A stretch of 64,000 bases of DNA from Acinetobacter bereziniae LMG 1003 = CIP 70.12 (GCF_000368925.1 NZ_KB849755.1:277639-341638); one strand, 5' to 3'; counted from the first letter of the stretch, positions 17,624 to 27,486 are shown. Notes: a model not told the origin generated them from the letters alone. Numbers and translations are program-made.

Positions 17624-18223
17624 ATGTTGCAGAATCATATGTTTAAAGAGGGACAAATTAAGGTCTACAATGAAAATAAAGGTTATGGCTTCATCCAACT
17701 TGAAGATCATGAGAAAGATTTATTTTTTCATATCAGTGATTTTCCTTATAAGCAATTCCCTCCAAGAATCGGAGAAAAATTAAAATTTCGAATTGTGAGT
17801 GAAAACGGAAGAATAAAAGCTGAAAATATTATTCGTTTAGATTTTAAGATCGAAGATAAACAAAGTCCAAGTTATAGTAAGCGCCAAATTCGGTCGCAAT
17901 ATAAGAAGAGAAAACCACAGGAAAAGAGCCTCAATTTACTTGAAATTTTTATTGGTGTATTTATATTCTTGGTATTTCTAGCTGTCTTAATTCCATTTTT
18001 ATCAGGAATATATAAAAGAGAATCTTTAAAAAGACAAGCTGTTGTTCCTGTTGAAAAAATTTCATCTACCGCAACTAATTCAGTTCCACAATATCGTTGT
18101 GATGGACGTGTTTACTGTAGTGAGATGAAATCATATGACGAAGCAGTATTTTTTATAAATAATTGCCCAGGAACAAAAATGGACGGTGATGGAGATGGGG
18201 TGCCATGCGAAAGTCAATTCTGA
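17624..18223 (+). CDS. Cold-shock domain, membrane span and excalibur domain fusion protein
   Basis: Three modules in 199 residues: an N-terminal cold-shock nucleic-acid-binding domain (about 6-70; RNP1-like KGYGFIQ and RNP2-like LFFHISD), a basic linker, one membrane span (about 106-128) and a C-terminal excalibur calcium-binding motif (about 160-199; paired Cys and DGDGDGVPCES). Ca-binding domain outside and cold-shock domain inside is the likely topology. The ATG at 17639 (MFKEGQIKVY) is an equally good start; neither has a clear ribosome site. The domain pair recurs in Acinetobacter-like genomes, but its role is unknown. Confidence 0.85.
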   Translation: MLQNHMFKEGQIKVYNENKGYGFIQLEDHEKDLFFHISDFPYKQFPPRIGEKLKFRIVSENGRIKAENIIRLDFKIEDKQSPSYSKRQIRSQYKKRKPQEKSLNLLEIFIGVFIFLVFLAVLIPFLSGIYKRESLKRQAVVPVEKISSTATNSVPQYRCDGRVYCSEMKSYDEAVFFINNCPGTKMDGDGDGVPCESQF

Positions 18224-18316
18224 TACTTCTCCATAAATTTAATTATAGTTTGGTTTTAAAAGCTCTCTAAAGGGCTTTCATGTATATACCCCACACTCTC
18301 AATAAAGGAAAATAAA

Positions 18317-18796
18317 TTGAATATTAAGTTTGATCGTTTAAAAAATATTAGCAACCAAGATATTATTGAGCTGAATACAAATGAACGTGTACTCAAACAG
18401 ATGCCTTTAGCAAATGGGGTTATTTTTGATGAAGAAAAATGTATTGCTTGGGTTAAAGAAAAAGAACAGCAATGGATTGAATATGGTTATGGTCCTTGGG
18501 CTTTTATTGTAGATGGAAAATTTGCTGGTTGGGGCGGTATGCAGTATGAAGACGGCGATGCAGACTTAGCTTTAGTACTACATCCTCAGTATTGGGGATT
18601 AGGTAAACAAATTTTAAATGAAATTATTAAACGAGCTTTTACTGAAATGGGTTTTGAGTCAATCACAATTCTATTACCTCCAACAAGGACAAAGTTGAAA
18701 GGAATTTTTTTACTAGGCTTTGTGATTGATAGAGAAATTATCATAAGTGGTAAACGTTTTATAAGATACAGACTACATAAATCAGTCACCCTTTAA
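18317..18796 (+). CDS. GNAT family N-acetyltransferase
   Basis: A 159-residue GCN5-related acetyltransferase. The acetyl-CoA loop region is LVLHPQYWGLGKQILNEIIKRAF, followed by SITILLPPTRTKLKGIFLLGFV, the usual C-terminal half. The residue before the loop and the N-terminus (LKNISNQDIIELNTNERVLKQMP) resemble RimJ/RimL-type enzymes. The start codon is TTG with AAAGGA well placed. Substrate unknown. Confidence 0.82.
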   Translation: MNIKFDRLKNISNQDIIELNTNERVLKQMPLANGVIFDEEKCIAWVKEKEQQWIEYGYGPWAFIVDGKFAGWGGMQYEDGDADLALVLHPQYWGLGKQILNEIIKRAFTEMGFESITILLPPTRTKLKGIFLLGFVIDREIIISGKRFIRYRLHKSVTL

Positions 18797-19142
18797 TGTA
18801 ATGGATCTTACATAAATTAGCACTCATCTAAGAGCCTTATTCTTCGTATCATTCAAAGTGCTACTTTCATGGGTAATTTAATTTTACTGCTTCACTATTT
18901 TTAATCTCAAAGTGTCAACACATCCTATTTTCATATTAAAAACATAGAAATAATTTCAACACATCAAAATGCAACTTCACACACTTTTATAAAACTTTAA
19001 ATATTCTAATTCATAGTACGTTCAAGATAAAAAAATACACATTTAAATTTGAAAAATATCACAGATACAACCCACTCAAAGCTTGACCAAACCTAGATCG
19101 TTTAGAGATACTGCACTATCTTTACCTATTTAAAAAACTAAA
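18797..19142. other. AT-rich intergenic region upstream of the RND operon
   Basis: 346 bases with no gene, hairpin or recognised site. The promoter of the RND operon should lie here. Confidence 0.4.
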
Positions 19143-20336
19143 ATGAAATCGCATGACCCAATGCAAAAAAAACGCATAAATTCAAAAATCTGGATCGTTG
19201 TTGCAGTGAGTGTTATTGTTTTAGTGGTGATTTTCTTTGCGTGGAAATCTTCAAATAAAAAACAAGTTTCTTCACAAAATGTAGATACACCCTCGTCGAA
19301 TACCAAACCCTCTCTCACCGTTACAGTGGTACAGCCTGAGCTTCAAAATTGGAAACAAAACTTTACCGCCAATGGAAATATTGCTGCTTGGCAAGAAGTC
19401 GTCATCGGTAGTGAACTGTCTGGACAGCGCATAACCAAAGTCAATGTCAATGTTGGTGATTCAGTTCAACGTGGGCAAGTACTTGCTGAAATCAATAGCG
19501 AAAGTATTCGTGCTGAACTAGCTACAGCAAAAGCCAATTATGCTGAAGCAAAAGCCGTACTTGCAGATGCAATTCTCAATAATCAACGTATCCAACAACT
19601 TAAAAATACTGGCGCAATTTCTCAACAGGAAGCTACTCAATATCTGACTTCACGGAATACAGCTCAAGCTCGTCTAGATGCTGCGAAGGCACAAATTGAT
19701 AGCAATCAACTCCGCTTAACACAAACCCAAGTCATTGCTCCTGATCACGGCGTAATCTCTGCACGTACTGCGACTGTGGGTTCTTTGGCACAAACTGGTC
19801 AAGAGTTGTTTCGCTTAATTCGTGATAATCGTTTGGAATGGCGTGCTGAAGTTACCTCCACTGATTTATATAAACTAGCGAAAGGTATGACAGCCCAAAT
19901 TACCTCGCCTGATCCTTCTCGATCTGCTGTTCAAGGGACAGTAAGAATGATTGCACCTGTGATCGACCCACAAACACGCTATGGTTTGGTCTATGTCGAT
20001 ATTCCAACCACTGACGCAGTTCGTATGGGCATGTTTGTAAAGGGCGAATTTGATTTAGGTCAAAAACCCGCTTTAACTGTACCACAAACCGCAGTCTTGT
20101 TACGTGATGGTTTCTCTTATGTATTCATAGTGAATAAAGATAATCGTGTCTCTCAACAAAAAGTCAGCATTGGTAGACGTTTGAATGATCGAGTAGAAAT
20201 TCTTGATTTACCTGCCAATACTCGAATTGTTGCCTCAGGAACAGGTTTCTTGGCAGATGGGGATTTGGTCAAACTGGGTCAAACCATTCCAGATACCCCG
20301 TTAACAAAACAACTTGTGGCTCCACAGGAGAAATAA
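19143..20336 (+). CDS. RND efflux periplasmic adaptor (membrane fusion protein)
   Basis: The 397-residue adaptor links an RND pump to an outer-membrane channel. It has an N-terminal anchor (about 14-34), a biotinyl-lipoyl-like half (GSELSGQRITKVNVNVGDSVQRGQVL), an alpha-hairpin (about 120-185), the second lipoyl half (VIAPDHGVISARTATVGSLAQ) and beta-barrel and membrane-proximal domains. The start could also be the ATG at 19161; neither has a strong ribosome site. The pump gene follows 1 base after the stop. No outer-membrane channel gene is nearby. Confidence 0.92.
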   Translation: MKSHDPMQKKRINSKIWIVVAVSVIVLVVIFFAWKSSNKKQVSSQNVDTPSSNTKPSLTVTVVQPELQNWKQNFTANGNIAAWQEVVIGSELSGQRITKVNVNVGDSVQRGQVLAEINSESIRAELATAKANYAEAKAVLADAILNNQRIQQLKNTGAISQQEATQYLTSRNTAQARLDAAKAQIDSNQLRLTQTQVIAPDHGVISARTATVGSLAQTGQELFRLIRDNRLEWRAEVTSTDLYKLAKGMTAQITSPDPSRSAVQGTVRMIAPVIDPQTRYGLVYVDIPTTDAVRMGMFVKGEFDLGQKPALTVPQTAVLLRDGFSYVFIVNKDNRVSQQKVSIGRRLNDRVEILDLPANTRIVASGTGFLADGDLVKLGQTIPDTPLTKQLVAPQEK

Positions 20337-20337
20337 T

Positions 20338-23300
20338 ATGAATTTCTCCGCTTGGTCAATTAAAAATCCAATTCCTGGCATTTTACTTTTCATTATGCTC
20401 GGATTAGCGGGTTTAATGTGTTTTCATTGGATGAAAATACAACAATTCCCTGATATTGAGTTGCCGATGGTCACTGTTACGGCGGCTTTACCCGGTGCTG
20501 CTCCACCTCAACTTGAAACAGAAGTGGCACGTAAAATTGAAAATTCAATTGCTACTCTACAAGGGCTTAAAAATCAATATACCAATATTCAAGATGGTGT
20601 GGTGGTCATTACAGCCGAGTTTCAACTAGAAAAACCGTTGCAAGAAGCTGTCGATGATGTCCGCAATGCCGTTTCGCAAGTGCGTTCAGACTTACCAGCG
20701 GATTTACGTGACCCCATTGTCAGCAAAATCAATTTATCTGGCTCACCGATCCTGACCTATACCATTCAATCTCCTCGAATGGATGAAGAAACACTATCTT
20801 GGTTTGTCGATTACGATATTGCCCGTGCCATGTTAAAAGTCAAAGGGGTTGGTGCTGTTTCTCGGGTTGGAGGGGTTACTCGTCAAGTCGAAGTTGAACT
20901 CGACCCTGAAAAACTTTTAGCACTTAACGCGACAGCAACAGACATTACCCGTCAATTAAGACTGATTCAGCAAGAAGCTTCAGGTGGTCAAACCAAAATC
21001 GGAGGCAGTGAACAGTCCATCCGTACCATTGCAACCGTTAAAACTGCTGCTGAAATTGGTACTATGGATATCGCACTGAGCGATGGCAGACATATCCGTC
21101 TTGATCAGGTTGCTACTGTACGTGATGGCATTGCTGAACGACGTTCTGCAGCTTTATTAAATGGTCACCCTGTTATTGGATTCGAAATTACACGGAGTAA
21201 AGGTGCAAGTGAGGTTGAGGTTGAAACAGGCGTCAAAGTAGCATTGGATCAATTAAAAAAAGCTCATCCAGATATCAAAATCACCGAAGCATTTAACTTT
21301 GTAAATCCTGTGGTCGATAACTATAAAGGCTCGATGTCGCTCTTGTATGAGGGTGCAATTCTCGCCATTTTAGTGGTCTGGCTGTTTTTACGGGATTGGC
21401 GAGCAACCATCATTGCCGCAACAGCACTGCCCTTGTCGATCTTACCTGCTTTGATCGGGATGTACTATCTCGGTTTCACCTTAAATACTGTCACGCTTTT
21501 AGCGATGTCCTTGGTGGTTGGGATTTTGGTCGATGATGCTATTGTCGAAATTGAAAATATCATCCGGCATCTCAGGATGGGTAAAACACCCTATGAAGCT
21601 GCAATGGAGGCAGCAGATGAAATTGGACTAGCCGTCATTGCCACAACATTTACCCTGATTGCAGTATTTTTACCGACAGCATTTATGAGTGGTATTGCAG
21701 GTAAATTCTTTGTTCAATTTGGTTGGACTGCTTCATTGGCAATTTTTGCCTCACTTTTAGTGGCACGTTTGCTCACGCCGATGATGTCAGCATATATTCT
21801 CAAACCGTGGATCGGTAAAATAGAAACGCCACAGGTACAAGAAAATCAAATACAACATCCCAATGATCATGGGGATCTTGAGTTAGCACATGATCGTGCA
21901 AAAGATGGTCGTGTCATGCGAGCGTATATGCGAATGGTCACATGGTGTTTAAACCACCGTTGGATCACATTGGGCAGCGCTATTTTATTTTTTGTCGGCT
22001 CAATTATGCTGATTCCACTCTTACCAACGGGTTTTGTGCCACCGCCAGATACTGGACAAACCCAAGTACGAGTAGAGTTACCACCTGGCTCTCAGTTTCC
22101 TGATAGTTTGAAAGCAGCTGAATATGCACGCAATTTAATCAAAGATCATCCTGAAATTAAAAGTGTATACACCACAATTGGTGGTGGATCTTCAGGAACC
22201 GATCCATTTGCTGGTGGCGCTTCTAGTGAACCGAGAAAAGCCACCTTAACCATTCAAGTCACCGACCGCTCAGACCGCTCTGTCAGCTTACAAAAAATTG
22301 AAAATGATATACGCCAACGCTTGGCACCACTTCCAGGCGCACGTATTCAAGTCGGTATTGCAGGTAATAACAGTCAATATCAAATTGCACTTTCAGGGGA
22401 TGATCCTGATGTTCTCATCAGCACAGCACGTCAAGTCGAACGTGAGATTCGCACCATACCTAATATTGGCAGTATTACATCAAGTGCTGCATTAATTCGT
22501 CCAGAATTAGTGATTCGTCCTGATTTTGCAAAAGCAGCGGATTTAGGCGTCACCACTCAAAATATTGCTGAAACTGTTCGTATTGCCACTGCGGGTGATT
22601 TTGATCAGAACTTGGCAAAATTAAATCTGTCACAACGGCAAATTCCTATTGTGATCAAACTGCCTTTATCTGCACGCCAAGATCAAGACTTGATTAAGCG
22701 CTTGATGATTACAGGCAGTAAAGGTCCTGTGATGTTAGGGACGATTGCTCAGGTTAATATTGAAAGTGGACCTTCACAAATCGACCGCTTTAATCGATTG
22801 CGCAATATCAATTTTAATATCGAACTCAATGATCAACCTTTAGGTGATGTTGCCAATGCAGTAGATCAACTTCCAACCATTAAAAACTTGCCACCGTCAG
22901 TAAAGCGTACCAACCTTGGTGATGCGGATGTGATGCAACAGCTATTTGAGAGCTTTGGTCTCGCCATGTTGACGGGTGTACTCTGTATCTACGTGGTGTT
23001 GGTATTATTGTTTAAAGACTTCTTACAACCCATCACCATTTTGGTTGCTTTACCTTTATCTCTGGGGGGTGCATTTGTATTGCTGCTTTTGGCAAAGAGC
23101 AGTTTTTCCATGCCAAGTCTGATCGGCTTGATTATGTTGATGGGTATTGCCAGTAAGAACTCAATCTTGTTGGTGGATTATGCCATTATCGCACGGAGTG
23201 AACGACAATATTCCCGTATCAATGCACTGCTCGATGCCTGTCATAAACGTGCGCGACCTATTATTATGACGACTTTAGCAATGGGTGCAGGAATGTTGCC

Positions 23301-23496
23301 AATTGCATTGGGTATTGGTACTGATCCAAGCTTTAGAGCGCCAATGGCAATTTCTGTGATTGGGGGGCTGATCACCAGTACTTTTCTCTCCTTACTGGTT
23401 ATTCCTGTGGTATATACCTTTATTGATGACATTCACAATATATTGTTTAGACGCAATAAAACCACTAAACCATCAGAAGCTCCACTTTCACAGTGA
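20338..23496 (+). CDS. RND efflux pump permease (HAE1/AcrB-like)
   Basis: The 1052-residue proton-driven exporter has the usual RND plan: TM1 (about 10-30), a large periplasmic loop, TM2-6, a second loop and TM7-12. The paired Asp for proton relay is in TM4 (GILVDDAIVEIENI, near 399-400). The sequence is closer to broad-specificity or multidrug RND pumps than to metal pumps. ATG at 20338 is chosen because CAGGAG lies before it. A strong terminator follows. Substrates are not deducible. Confidence 0.93.
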   Translation: MNFSAWSIKNPIPGILLFIMLGLAGLMCFHWMKIQQFPDIELPMVTVTAALPGAAPPQLETEVARKIENSIATLQGLKNQYTNIQDGVVVITAEFQLEKPLQEAVDDVRNAVSQVRSDLPADLRDPIVSKINLSGSPILTYTIQSPRMDEETLSWFVDYDIARAMLKVKGVGAVSRVGGVTRQVEVELDPEKLLALNATATDITRQLRLIQQEASGGQTKIGGSEQSIRTIATVKTAAEIGTMDIALSDGRHIRLDQVATVRDGIAERRSAALLNGHPVIGFEITRSKGASEVEVETGVKVALDQLKKAHPDIKITEAFNFVNPVVDNYKGSMSLLYEGAILAILVVWLFLRDWRATIIAATALPLSILPALIGMYYLGFTLNTVTLLAMSLVVGILVDDAIVEIENIIRHLRMGKTPYEAAMEAADEIGLAVIATTFTLIAVFLPTAFMSGIAGKFFVQFGWTASLAIFASLLVARLLTPMMSAYILKPWIGKIETPQVQENQIQHPNDHGDLELAHDRAKDGRVMRAYMRMVTWCLNHRWITLGSAILFFVGSIMLIPLLPTGFVPPPDTGQTQVRVELPPGSQFPDSLKAAEYARNLIKDHPEIKSVYTTIGGGSSGTDPFAGGASSEPRKATLTIQVTDRSDRSVSLQKIENDIRQRLAPLPGARIQVGIAGNNSQYQIALSGDDPDVLISTARQVEREIRTIPNIGSITSSAALIRPELVIRPDFAKAADLGVTTQNIAETVRIATAGDFDQNLAKLNLSQRQIPIVIKLPLSARQDQDLIKRLMITGSKGPVMLGTIAQVNIESGPSQIDRFNRLRNINFNIELNDQPLGDVANAVDQLPTIKNLPPSVKRTNLGDADVMQQLFESFGLAMLTGVLCIYVVLVLLFKDFLQPITILVALPLSLGGAFVLLLLAKSSFSMPSLIGLIMLMGIASKNSILLVDYAIIARSERQYSRINALLDACHKRARPIIMTTLAMGAGMLPIALGIGTDPSFRAPMAISVIGGLITSTFLSLLVIPVVYTFIDDIHNILFRRNKTTKPSEAPLSQ

Positions 23497-23533
23497 AGGC
23501 TAAATATTAGGAAAAACGGGTAAATCAAAAAAT

Positions 23534-23567
23534 AATGCCGATCTAAAGCAAAATTTAGATCGGCATT
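23534..23567. terminator. Bidirectional terminator between RND pump and LysE gene
   Basis: Perfect 14-bp stem AATGCCGATCTAAA/TTTAGATCGGCATT with a 6-base loop, between two convergent genes. Confidence 0.85.
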
Positions 23568-23571
23568 TCAA

Positions 23572-24192
23572 TCAGCTAAACAACAACATCCCAGCAAATA
23601 CGGCAAAACATAGCCCCGATAAATAATAAATCGCTTTTATTTTCGATTGAAACCAATGCAACGCCTTTTTTTGGCTCATCAGATGAATCAGCCATAAATT
23701 CCAAAATAATACGACACAGACCATCCATAAACTCACCAAGCATAATTGCCATGTTGTATAGGGTCGATAGATCACTAAAATGATTGTGCCGTAAAATAGA
23801 ATATTTTTAGGATTTAAAACACTGGAGTGAATGCCATAAAACAATGATTTTAGTTTTTTAGGGACTTTCTGCTCACTACTACTTACTTGAGTATCATGAG
23901 TAAAATCAGCATGCCATGCATATGTAAAGCAGCGATAGGATAAATAGCTTAAATAAATTATCCCACCCCATTTCACCACATCTAAAATAGCATGATGAAG
24001 TTGCCCGAGCATAAACAGTGAAATAAACATAAAGCCGATCACCACGATATTACCGAAGACAATACCAAGACATACACATTTTGCCGCGTGTCGCCCTTCT
24101 CTAAATAATGTGGTTAAAATCAGAAAAAAATCAGGTCCGGGAGAAAGTAAAGCAATAAAATGTGTGACTGCAACAATTAAAAACAGTTCCAT
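23572..24192 (-). CDS. LysE/RhtB family transporter
   Basis: A 206-residue membrane protein with six hydrophobic segments and the family motif LLSPGPDFFLILTTLFREGR near the N-terminus and LNPKNILFYGTII in the middle. Likely an amino-acid or small-metabolite exporter. It lies downstream of an AraC-type regulator on the same strand (73-base gap), which may control it. Confidence 0.88.
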   Translation of the reverse strand: MELFLIVAVTHFIALLSPGPDFFLILTTLFREGRHAAKCVCLGIVFGNIVVIGFMFISLFMLGQLHHAILDVVKWGGIIYLSYLSYRCFTYAWHADFTHDTQVSSSEQKVPKKLKSLFYGIHSSVLNPKNILFYGTIILVIYRPYTTWQLCLVSLWMVCVVLFWNLWLIHLMSQKKALHWFQSKIKAIYYLSGLCFAVFAGMLLFS

Positions 24193-24265
24193 TAGCCGAT
24201 TCCAAAAAATATTTAAATCAGCTTAGATATTTTTGGACCCGCTAATCTTGTAAAAAATTGCGCAA

Positions 24266-25138
24266 TTATGCACTCAAAAATTGGGTCTGAAACTGTTTAG
24301 GTGTTATACCTGTATGGGATTTAAAGACATGGTGAAAATGGCTTTGATCGTTAAAGCCCAAGGCATGTGCAGTCTGAACGATTGTTTGACCCGACTTTAA
24401 AAGATGTCTGGCAGTATTTATTTTCTGATTAAGTTGGTAAGCATGTGGTGTAAGACCAAAATTATTTTTAAATAAGCGAATAATCGCATAACGGCTAATT
24501 CCCACCGCTTGACTTAATTCATCCAAAGAAAGAATGTGCTGACTTCGTTCAATTAAAGCAATCATTCTACTCAAATACTTTTGAAAATAATCGGATTGCT
24601 TTAAAAGATCCAACTCAAAATGTGACAGTAAAATTTCAGATAAGACTTCAACTAACTTTTGTTGCTTGAATGAAATGGATGAAGATGAATCAAACAATAC
24701 CTGATTGAGTTGAGTGAACGACTGATAGGCATCTGAATGATGGATAATCTGAGGTTTTAATACCGGAACATGCTGAGGATAAAGTTGCTCAATATCCTCA
24801 ACCAATTCTGAAAAGAGTTGAACAACCCAATGTGCATCCAAATGCATCATTTGATAGCTCCAAACCTCATTTTCCAGTGGGTTACAGGAGTGCTCAATTT
24901 CTGCAGGAATAATGACCAAGCTACCTGCTTGTATTTGTTGATCCTGAGCAAAGTAACTGCTAAATCGACTGATACCACAATCCACAGCACCAATTGAAAA
25001 TGTCGGATGACTATGGGATTTATAACAAATTCGACTCTGACATGCCCTACGTGTTTCAACATAGGGCATTTGTGGATCACTCCAAAATTCAACAGTTGTA
25101 TCTGAGTACATCATCTTAGCAATTTGACTGAGATACAC
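24266..25138 (-). CDS. AraC family transcriptional regulator
   Basis: A 290-residue regulator with an N-terminal cupin-like ligand domain (about 40-130; HPTFSIGAVDCGISRF, AGSLVIIPAEIEHSCNPLE) and a C-terminal double HTH (about 185-285; LDELSQAVGISRYAIIRLFKNNFGLTPHAY, then ALGFNDQSHFHHVFKSHTGITPKQF). The longest start is GTG; internal ATGs at 25114 and 25111 are alternatives, and none has a clear ribosome site. It starts 8 bases after the peroxidase stop and precedes a LysE exporter, its likely target. Confidence 0.88.
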   Translation of the reverse strand: MYLSQIAKMMYSDTTVEFWSDPQMPYVETRRACQSRICYKSHSHPTFSIGAVDCGISRFSSYFAQDQQIQAGSLVIIPAEIEHSCNPLENEVWSYQMMHLDAHWVVQLFSELVEDIEQLYPQHVPVLKPQIIHHSDAYQSFTQLNQVLFDSSSSISFKQQKLVEVLSEILLSHFELDLLKQSDYFQKYLSRMIALIERSQHILSLDELSQAVGISRYAIIRLFKNNFGLTPHAYQLNQKINTARHLLKSGQTIVQTAHALGFNDQSHFHHVFKSHTGITPKQFQTQFLSA

Positions 25139-25146
25139 ATGTTTGA

Positions 25147-25629
25147 TTATTCAGCCAAGGCTTTTTCAATGTCTTGCTCAATATCTTCAGGTTTGGTTGT
25201 AGGCGCGTAACGGTTGATCACTTCTCCTTTTTTGTTGATCAAGAATTTCGTAAAATTCCATTTAATGCCATTCCCCAAAATACCTTTACTGTTATTGGTT
25301 AAATAACGGAAAATCACATGTGCTTCTGGTCCTTTGACATTGACTTTGGCAAACATAGGAAATGAAACACCATAGTTACGCTGGCAGTAGCTGCCAATTT
25401 GTTCATTGGTACCCGGATCTTGTCCACCAAATTGATTGCAAGGAAAACCTAGAACTTCAAGTCCTTGATCTTTATATTTTTCATAAAGTTTTTCCAATCC
25501 TGCAAACTGTGGAGTGAAACCACATTTACTCGCAGTATTGACAATCAATAAAACTTTTCCTTGGTAATCTGAAAAAGATTTATTTTCACCCTCTAACAAC
25601 TCAGCCTCGAACTGATAAATGTTGGTCAT
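25147..25629 (-). CDS. Glutathione peroxidase family (thiol peroxidase)
   Basis: Reduces hydroperoxides. The 160-residue protein keeps the catalytic tetrad Cys36 (NTASKCGFTPQ), Gln70 (FPCNQFGGQDPG), Trp124 and Asn125 (KWNFTKFL). The Cys form usually uses thioredoxin. The start at 25629 has GAGGAAAC upstream and overlaps the msrB stop (ATGA), so it is translationally coupled to the preceding repair enzyme. A longer reading would begin inside msrB in another frame and is rejected. Confidence 0.93.
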   Translation of the reverse strand: MTNIYQFEAELLEGENKSFSDYQGKVLLIVNTASKCGFTPQFAGLEKLYEKYKDQGLEVLGFPCNQFGGQDPGTNEQIGSYCQRNYGVSFPMFAKVNVKGPEAHVIFRYLTNNSKGILGNGIKWNFTKFLINKKGEVINRYAPTTKPEDIEQDIEKALAE

Positions 25630-26048
25630 GGATACGTTTCCTCGTCGCCTTTTTCTTGTGATTTTAGTTCTAAAGAAGCGGAATTCACGCAATAGCGTAA
25701 GCCCGTCGGTTGTGGTCCATCTTCAAACACATGTCCCAAATGTGCGTCGCAATGATGGCATATAATTTCGACACGATCCATCCCATGAGAGTGATCATCT
25801 TGTTCTTCTATAACACTATTATTAATCGGTTTAAAAAAACTCGGCCATCCGCAACCACTGTCATATTTGGTGTCAGAGGTGAATAATTCTGTACCACAGC
25901 ATCGACAAACATAGGTTCCATGCTGTTTAGTATTCCAATATTTACCTGTAAAAGGAGCCTCTGTGCCCTTTTGTCGGGTAATTTTAAATTCCTCTGGTGA
26001 TAACTCTCTTTGCCATTCTCGGTCTGTTTTATTGAGTTTTCCCATCAT
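25626..26048 (-). CDS. msrB: Peptide methionine-R-sulfoxide reductase MsrB
   Basis: Repairs methionine-R-sulfoxide in proteins. The 140-residue zinc form has Cys48/Cys51 (CRCCG) and Cys97/Cys100 (CHHCDAHLGHVFEDGP) as zinc ligands and catalytic Cys120 (LRYCVNSASL). Two adjacent ATGs exist; the second (26045) has better spacing to AAGGAG. First gene of a minus-strand row msrB, peroxidase, araC-type, lysE-type. Confidence 0.95.
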   Translation of the reverse strand: MMGKLNKTDREWQRELSPEEFKITRQKGTEAPFTGKYWNTKQHGTYVCRCCGTELFTSDTKYDSGCGWPSFFKPINNSVIEEQDDHSHGMDRVEIICHHCDAHLGHVFEDGPQPTGLRYCVNSASLELKSQEKGDEETYP

Positions 26049-26196
26049 TAAACTCCTTTAAATCTTTGACATTCAATGTCATGCTTCAGTACTTCCATAT
26101 TTACGCTAGAGCTTGGAAAATTTCTAGCTAAATTTCAACATAGATTGTGATATTTCAGTAATCTATATTTTTAACTCAAAATAATTGGATAAGATT

Positions 26197-27432
26197 ATGT
26201 CCGTTTTAGGTAACACAACCCCACGCGAAATCAAAAAATCGTCAAAGTTAGAGCATGTTTGCTACGACATTCGTGGACCAGTGTTACGAGCGGCCAATGA
26301 GATGGAAGAAGCCGGTCATAAAATTATTAAGCTCAATATTGGGAATCCCGCCCCGTTTGGCTTTGAAGCCCCTCAAGAAATTATCAATGATGTGGCTTTA
26401 AATTTACCGAATGCAGTCGGCTATACAGATTCCAAAGGTATTTTCCCGGCACGTAAGGCAATTTGTCAGTATTACCAGCAAAAAGGAATTTTGGATTTAC
26501 ATGTCAAAGATGTGTATATCGGAAATGGCGTATCTGAACTGATTGTTATGGCAATGCAAGGCTTATTGGATGATGGCGACGAAATGCTGGTTCCTATGCC
26601 TGATTATCCATTATGGACTGCTGCGGTAAATCTTTCGGGCGGTACTGCGATTCATTACAAGTGTGATGATCAAAACTATTGGTACCCAGACATTGCCGAC
26701 ATGGAAAGTAAAATCACACCAAATACTCGTGGTATTGTGGTCATTAACCCTAATAATCCAACAGGCTCGGTATATCCACGTCATGTTTTAGAACAGATTG
26801 TTGCGCTGGCTAAAAAATATGATCTGATTTTATTTGCAGACGAGATTTACGACAAAATCGTCTATGACGGTATCGAACACGTTTCTGTAGCTGCACTTGC
26901 AGGTAATCAGTTATGTATTTCTTTCAATGGTCTGTCTAAAGCATACCGTATCGCAGGTTACCGTTCAGGTTGGATGGCGATTACCGGTGATAAATCACGT
27001 GCTGCAGATTATATTGAAGGTTTAGACATGCTTGCGTCAATGCGTTTGTGTGCCAACCATCAAGCACAATATGCGATTCAAACAGCGTTAGGAGGTTATC
27101 AGTCGATTAATGACTTGATTCGTCCTGGTGGTCGTTTGTACGAACAGCGTAATATCGCATGGGAAATGTTGAACGACATTCCAGGGGTATCTTGTGTTAA
27201 ACCTGAAGGCGCAATGTACTGCTTTCCTAAACTTGATCCAGAAATTTATCCTATCGAAGATGATGAAAAATTCATGTTAGATTTCTTAAAAGCTGAAAAA
27301 GTTTTATTGGTACAAGGCACAGGTTTTAACTGGCCTACGCCTGATCATTTCCGCGTAGTTTTCCTCCCAGCTGAAAATGAGCTTCGTGAAGCAATGAACC
27401 GTTTAAGCCGTTTCTTGGCGAAAATGCGTTAA
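26197..27432 (+). CDS. alaA: Alanine aminotransferase-type PLP enzyme
   Basis: A class I/II aminotransferase of 411 residues, closest in pattern to E. coli AlaA, which makes alanine from pyruvate and glutamate. The AlaA-like N-terminus (YDIRGPVLRAANEMEEAGHKIIKLNIGNPAPFGF) and the PLP lysine motif (SFNGLSKAYRIAGYRSGWM) are clear, as are INPNNPTGSVYP and LFADEIYDKI. ATG at 26197 with GGATAAG before it is preferred over the upstream TTG at 26185. Terminator follows. Confidence 0.9.
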   Translation: MSVLGNTTPREIKKSSKLEHVCYDIRGPVLRAANEMEEAGHKIIKLNIGNPAPFGFEAPQEIINDVALNLPNAVGYTDSKGIFPARKAICQYYQQKGILDLHVKDVYIGNGVSELIVMAMQGLLDDGDEMLVPMPDYPLWTAAVNLSGGTAIHYKCDDQNYWYPDIADMESKITPNTRGIVVINPNNPTGSVYPRHVLEQIVALAKKYDLILFADEIYDKIVYDGIEHVSVAALAGNQLCISFNGLSKAYRIAGYRSGWMAITGDKSRAADYIEGLDMLASMRLCANHQAQYAIQTALGGYQSINDLIRPGGRLYEQRNIAWEMLNDIPGVSCVKPEGAMYCFPKLDPEIYPIEDDEKFMLDFLKAEKVLLVQGTGFNWPTPDHFRVVFLPAENELREAMNRLSRFLAKMR

Positions 27433-27456
27433 TTTTCACCGATCCCAAGCACACCG

Positions 27457-27486
27457 AAAGGCATTCATTTTTGAATGCCTTTTTTT
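27457..27486 (+). terminator. Terminator after alaA
   Basis: AAAGGCATTCA/TGAATGCCTTT stem with a short T-rich loop and a T-run. Confidence 0.85.
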
